From CAXDRM01 sp963991775 (GTDB lineage: Bacteria; Pseudomonadota; Alphaproteobacteria; Rickettsiales; JABIRX01), in the NCBI GenBank assembly GCA_963991775.1, contig CAXDRM010000061.1:1-8567 (forward strand): a stretch of DNA of 8,567 bases, read 5' to 3'. The position numbers and the translations under genes are program-made. How positions within the stretch are numbered: position 1 is the first letter of the stretch; the number at the start of each line of letters is the position of its first letter. Below are positions 5,642 through 8,567 of this stretch, piece by piece. Under the pieces are notes generated by a model. That model did no database searches. It saw only the letters and a program-made list of their open reading frames with translations, and was not told the DNA's origin.

Positions 5642-6784
5642 ATGCTTATAAAACGTAACTTAACTGCTAAAATAACAGCAGAATTAAAAAACAAAAACTC
5701 GCCAATAACTGTTATCTATGGAGCCAGACAAGTTGGTAAAACTACCCTTGTTGAAAATATACTGAAAAATAGCAGTAAAAATATTTTAAAAATAAATGGT
5801 GATCGACTCGCTGACCAAGCTGATATTTCTAGCAGAGATTTTAACAAGTTAAAAAACCTAGTTGCTGGCTTTGATATTCTATTTATTGATGAAGCACAAC
5901 GAATTCCTGAAATTGGCATTAATCTAAAAATTTTACATGATAATTTACCAGACTTAAAAATAATCGTAACATGTTCATCAGCGTTAGATTTATCAAGTTC
6001 AATAAAAGAGCCTTTAACAGGTCGTAAAAAACAATTCACTCTATATCCCATATCTTTTTTAGAATTAGCAGCAGAATATTCTGAGCGCGAGCTGGCGCAG
6101 CAATTAGAAGACAGGCTTATTTTTGGTGGTTACCCAAAATTAGGTTCATTTGCAGCTAAGCATGATAAAATAGCATATATAACAGAACTTACAGAAGATT
6201 ATCTCTATAAAGATATTTTAGAAATTGAGAATATTCGTTATCATCATAAGTTACGTGATCTTTTAAGACTATTAGCCTTCCAAATTGGCTCAGAAATTTC
6301 ACTATCTGAACTAGGTAATAATCTAGCTTTGGGCAAAGAAACTGTTGCAAGATATATTGATCTATTAGAACAATCTTTCGTAATTTTTACTTTAAGAGGT
6401 TTTAGCAGAAACCTACGTAAAGAAGTATATAAAAAACCAAAGATATATTTTTACGATTTGGGTATTAGAAATTCTATTTTAGGAAATTTTAATAATCTTG
6501 AGCTGCGCAATGATAGAGGAGTTTTATGGGAGAATTTTCTTCTGATTGAAAGGATGAAAAAAAACTCTTACCAAGATAAATATCTTAATCAATATTTTTG
6601 GCGTATCTATACGGGAGCAGAGCTAGATTATATAGAAGAATCTGGTGGTGAATTACATGGCTATGAATTTAAATATAGCAAAACTAGCAAAGCACCACAA
6701 AGCTGGTTAACAGCATATAAAAATGAAAATGCTAAATTCACCTGTATTAATAAAGATAATTTTTTAAATTTTATTACGAATTAG
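5642..6784 (+). CDS. AAA family ATPase with DUF4143 C-terminal domain
   Basis: A 380-residue protein of the AAA_14 + DUF4143 type, widespread in bacteria and archaea and often mobile; the role is unknown. The N-terminal ATPase has Walker A GARQVGKTT (27-35) and Walker B DILFIDEA (78-85). A sensor-like VTCSSALDLS (109-118) follows, where most relatives have TGSS, as does R128 in the GRKKQFTLYPISFLEL block that ends this part. A winged-helix-like region is at about 219-260 (LSELGNNLALGKETVARYID). The C-terminal domain shows E297, D329 (in ELDY) and E342-x-K344 (YEFKYS), the spacing of a PD-(D/E)XK nuclease fold. I chose the ATG at 5642 because AAGGG lies 5 nt upstream; a GTG at 5603 would add 13 residues. 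It stands alone between repeat regions, which suggests acquisition or mobility. Activity as a nuclease is inference only. Confidence 0.9.
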   Translation: MLIKRNLTAKITAELKNKNSPITVIYGARQVGKTTLVENILKNSSKNILKINGDRLADQADISSRDFNKLKNLVAGFDILFIDEAQRIPEIGINLKILHDNLPDLKIIVTCSSALDLSSSIKEPLTGRKKQFTLYPISFLELAAEYSERELAQQLEDRLIFGGYPKLGSFAAKHDKIAYITELTEDYLYKDILEIENIRYHHKLRDLLRLLAFQIGSEISLSELGNNLALGKETVARYIDLLEQSFVIFTLRGFSRNLRKEVYKKPKIYFYDLGIRNSILGNFNNLELRNDRGVLWENFLLIERMKKNSYQDKYLNQYFWRIYTGAELDYIEESGGELHGYEFKYSKTSKAPQSWLTAYKNENAKFTCINKDNFLNFITN

Positions 6785-6845
6785 AATTGCGCTAAAATAT
6801 GAAATCATTTAAGTTATATTTTGTAAAAAAATTTGAAAAAATTTA

Positions 6846-8123
6846 ATGAATATCGCGACCCTAATTTTTTATATGGCTCTCACTAATTTAGTGGTCGAAA
6901 ATCCCCAAATTAGCGACTTTGATCCTTATGAAGCATTAATCGATGATATTAGCGGCGCTCGCCAAATAGCGGAGCTTGATGAGGCAGGTGAAGCAGCATT
7001 AGATGAGCTTGATGAGTTTAGCTCAGTACCTTTAACTGAAGAAGAGTTACTTGATTTTGAATCTTATGATTATGCTGAAGATTATGAAGATGAAGCATTA
7101 ATCGATGATATTGAGCTTGCTGAAACGCAATTTGCTGATGATACTATAATTATAGATGAAGAGCCAGCTACACAAGAAACTACTCTAATAAATCCCAAAA
7201 CATTACTGAATATTATCACTGCAGAAGAGGCTAAATTAGAGCAGCTTGCACTACAAAAGAATCTAGCTTTACTAGAAGAAATCACTAAAGAGGCTAGTAA
7301 AATTGACGATAGTAATATTAAGCCAGTTGCAGATCTTTTTGAGCTTGATCGTTCAGAATTTACTATTGAGGATTTTGCGGTAAATGATACAGGTTCTGAA
7401 ATTGAGATTGATCTTAGTACGTCGGAACCAGATGCAGAGAATTCAGCTGCAGAAGTTACATCAGCAAACAAAACGCAAAATATTTTAACTGCTATTGCAG
7501 CAGCAGAAGCTGCTAAGGTAAGTGCTAGTTTAGATATTGTAGCTGAGGTAATTGAGGTAGCAAAAAATCCTATAACTGAATTTAAGCCTCGTCCACGCCC
7601 GGAATTTACTTATAAAACGCAGATTAATCCACCAGTGTTAAACCAAAGAATTTATCCGCCAGGTAATGAGCATTTGGATAGTGTTGAATTTCGTGAAGAA
7701 TATTTTCAATATTTATTTGCTGCGATTGATCAAAGAAATTTAGTTGCGCTTAGAGTATTAACTGAAAAAATTGGTTTAAATAATTTAATTTTTGCTGCTG
7801 AACAGCCACCTTTAATTTATGCTATAAATCGTGGTGATATTAATGTGATCAGAAAATTACTTAATCTTGGTTATGATGCTAATCAAGCAGATGAATATGG
7901 TAATCGTCCGATTCATTTAGCGATAATTTATGATCGTCCAGATATTGTTACTGAACTTATCAAACATGGTGCTAATTTAACGGTGCCGGATCCTTATCAT
8001 CGTAGACCTTTATCACTCGCCTATGAAGTTGGTAATCAATATATTGTTAATTTGATTTATCAAATGGGTGGCGCAGAAACCAAGAATCAAGAAATTCTGC
8101 GTTATTATTTGCAAAATAATTAA
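6846..8123 (+). CDS. Acidic ankyrin-repeat protein, candidate secreted/effector-like
   Basis: A 425-residue protein of unknown function. Residues 3-17 are hydrophobic but carry no lysine or arginine, so they are at best an atypical signal or anchor. Residues 18-110 are extremely rich in Asp and Glu and contain internal duplications (EALIDDI at 29-35 and 83-89). Residues 118-155 and 210-240 are Ala/Leu/Glu-rich and probably helical or coiled-coil, and the two stretches resemble each other. A proline-rich basic linker (247-273) leads into the C-terminal ankyrin domain: a degenerate unit at about 287-318, then repeats at 321-352, 353-385 and 386-411, with HLAIIYDRPDIVTELIKHGA the clearest. Ankyrin repeats bind proteins, and in intracellular bacteria such proteins are often delivered to host cells; delivery of this one is inference. 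No good Shine-Dalgarno site precedes the ATG at 6846, and an internal ATG at 6873 is an alternative start. Confidence 0.85.
   Translation: MNIATLIFYMALTNLVVENPQISDFDPYEALIDDISGARQIAELDEAGEAALDELDEFSSVPLTEEELLDFESYDYAEDYEDEALIDDIELAETQFADDTIIIDEEPATQETTLINPKTLLNIITAEEAKLEQLALQKNLALLEEITKEASKIDDSNIKPVADLFELDRSEFTIEDFAVNDTGSEIEIDLSTSEPDAENSAAEVTSANKTQNILTAIAAAEAAKVSASLDIVAEVIEVAKNPITEFKPRPRPEFTYKTQINPPVLNQRIYPPGNEHLDSVEFREEYFQYLFAAIDQRNLVALRVLTEKIGLNNLIFAAEQPPLIYAINRGDINVIRKLLNLGYDANQADEYGNRPIHLAIIYDRPDIVTELIKHGANLTVPDPYHRRPLSLAYEVGNQYIVNLIYQMGGAETKNQEILRYYLQNN
6929..7112 (+). repeat. Intragenic direct repeat in the acidic region
   Basis: A 22-bp identical sequence occurs at 6929-6950 and again at 7091-7112, in the same reading frame, encoding EALIDDI both times. 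In addition GAGCTTGATGAG occurs at 6972-6983 and 7005-7016, 33 bp apart. Nucleotide identity including third positions points to recent duplication or slippage within the gene rather than to selection on the protein alone. Confidence 0.85.
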
Positions 8124-8307
8124 TCCTTTAAAGAGCGCATCAATCTAAATGCCTATTATAAAATCTGTGTAGTATGTTTGTATTTTCGTTCTGAGATTTT
8201 GTAAAGCTACTATAGCGTTCTTGTATTTTTGGTGAGTTCAAATTGTAAGGAACGGAACGTACAAAAAAGTACTTGAGTACCGCAGCAATTTGAAACGAGC
8301 CACTCTG

Positions 8308-8360
8308 CTGCACTAAATAATAAGCCTGCTTTCTGAGTAGTGCTTATTATTTAGGTGCAG
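8308..8360. repeat. Inverted repeat, 18/19-bp stem with one bulge
   Basis: The 18 bases at 8308-8325 (CTGCACTAAATAATAAGC) pair with the 19 bases at 8342-8360, with a single bulged base, across a 16-nt loop. This is the strongest fold in the right-hand intergenic region. No T-run follows immediately, so it is annotated as a repeat hairpin rather than a terminator. Confidence 0.75.
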
Positions 8361-8390
8361 AAAATACTGAACGAAATACGGTTTTTTTTA

Positions 8391-8567
8391 ACTCCTAATC
8401 CTAGTATGTGGTGATTTTTGCTGAGTGCAATAGTTGTGGTTCGGTACAATTCTTCACTTCGTTCAGAATCACTCACCAACCGTTTTTATTAATTCATGAT
8501 GCATAGTATGATGCAATTTTGGTGAGCTCGACTCCTAATCCTAGTATGAGGTGATTTTTGCTGAGTG
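8391..8567. repeat. 37-bp direct repeat, 140-bp period, cut by the window end
   Basis: The 37 bases at 8391-8427 recur at 8531-8567 with one difference (TATGTGG versus TATGAGG). The second copy reaches the last base of the window, so the repeat unit may be longer and there may be more copies beyond. The 103 bp between them contain other short repeats, including ATGATGCA at 8496 and 8509. Confidence 0.85.

Larger units (their letters stand above)
8124..8567. other. Gene-free repeat mosaic
   Basis: No convincing coding sequence or RNA gene lies in these 444 bp. Inverted and direct repeats fill it instead: TTCAAATTG at 8237-8245 pairs with CAATTTGAA at 8286-8294, around a GTAC-rich core with GTAC at 8259, 8269 and 8277. 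A long stem lies at 8308-8360, and a 37-bp direct repeat at 8391 recurs at the window end. GGTGAG motifs occur in both orientations (8231, 8521, and inverted at 8472). No clear terminator with a T-run follows the ankyrin gene. The layout suggests stacked dispersed repeats of the kind common in rickettsial genomes; that is inference. Confidence 0.6.

Noticed and set aside
5716..6051. Antisense open frame of 111 codons inside the ATPase gene
   Set aside because: It overlaps the Walker A and B coding region of a clear ATPase and has no recognisable domain.
5642..6784. Toxin-antitoxin or restriction system around the ATPase
   Set aside because: No small partner gene, methylase or helicase lies within the window; the flanks are repeat DNA and an ankyrin gene.
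6785..6845. Promoter for the ankyrin gene
   Set aside because: TTGCGC and TATATT are present but 22 bp apart, and the region is almost entirely A+T, so no specific pair can be defended.
7082..7471. Antisense serine-rich open frame of 129 codons inside the ankyrin gene
   Set aside because: The Ser/Ala-rich translation is what reverse-complemented Asp/Glu codons produce, so it is a composition artefact.
8464..8480. GAATCACTC shared with the reverse complement of 5187-5195
   Set aside because: A single 9-base match between two intergenic regions is too short to claim a shared element.
8391..8567. CRISPR-like repeats
   Set aside because: There are only two copies, 103 bp apart with further repeats between them, and no cas genes.

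Overview
The window looks like chromosomal DNA of a low-GC alphaproteobacterium, most likely a host-associated member of the Rickettsiales or a relative. The reasons are the strong A+T bias, the small membrane-protein gene (DUF6111-like) directly before the CCA-adding enzyme gene, an LptG permease of the alphaproteobacterial type, oxygen-dependent HemF, an ankyrin-repeat protein with a very acidic N-terminal region, and intergenic DNA filled with palindromic repeats. The taxonomic call is inference, since no rRNA or marker phylogeny was available.

Left part (about 87-2883, minus strand): a tight three-gene unit transcribed leftward. It runs from a two-TM DUF6111-like protein through the CCA tRNA nucleotidyltransferase (4-bp ATGA overlap) to a class I CPD photolyase (2-bp gap). 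Middle part (2882-5109, plus strand): an equally tight unit of a DUF721/DciA-like protein, the LPS-export permease LptG and coproporphyrinogen III oxidase HemF (gaps of 4 bp and 1 bp). The two units diverge from a single CATG at 2881-2884, so their start codons interlock and there is no intergenic DNA between them.

Right part: 5110-5641 is a gene-free repeat region. It holds an inverted-repeat-bounded element with nested hairpins, a 112-bp near-perfect tandem duplication and an orphan IS903-like terminal repeat. Next comes a single AAA ATPase/DUF4143 protein (5642-6784) with an apparently intact nuclease-like C-terminus, then an acidic ankyrin-repeat protein (6846-8123). The last 444 bp are another gene-free mosaic of inverted and direct repeats that runs off the window.

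The first six genes are ordinary housekeeping or repair functions. The accessory interest lies in 5110-8567, where repeat elements bracket an ATPase and a candidate secreted or effector-like ankyrin protein. I see no clearly new multi-gene defence or mobile system. The most unusual signals are the repeat architecture at 5114-5494, the interlocked divergent starts and the modular acidic ankyrin protein.
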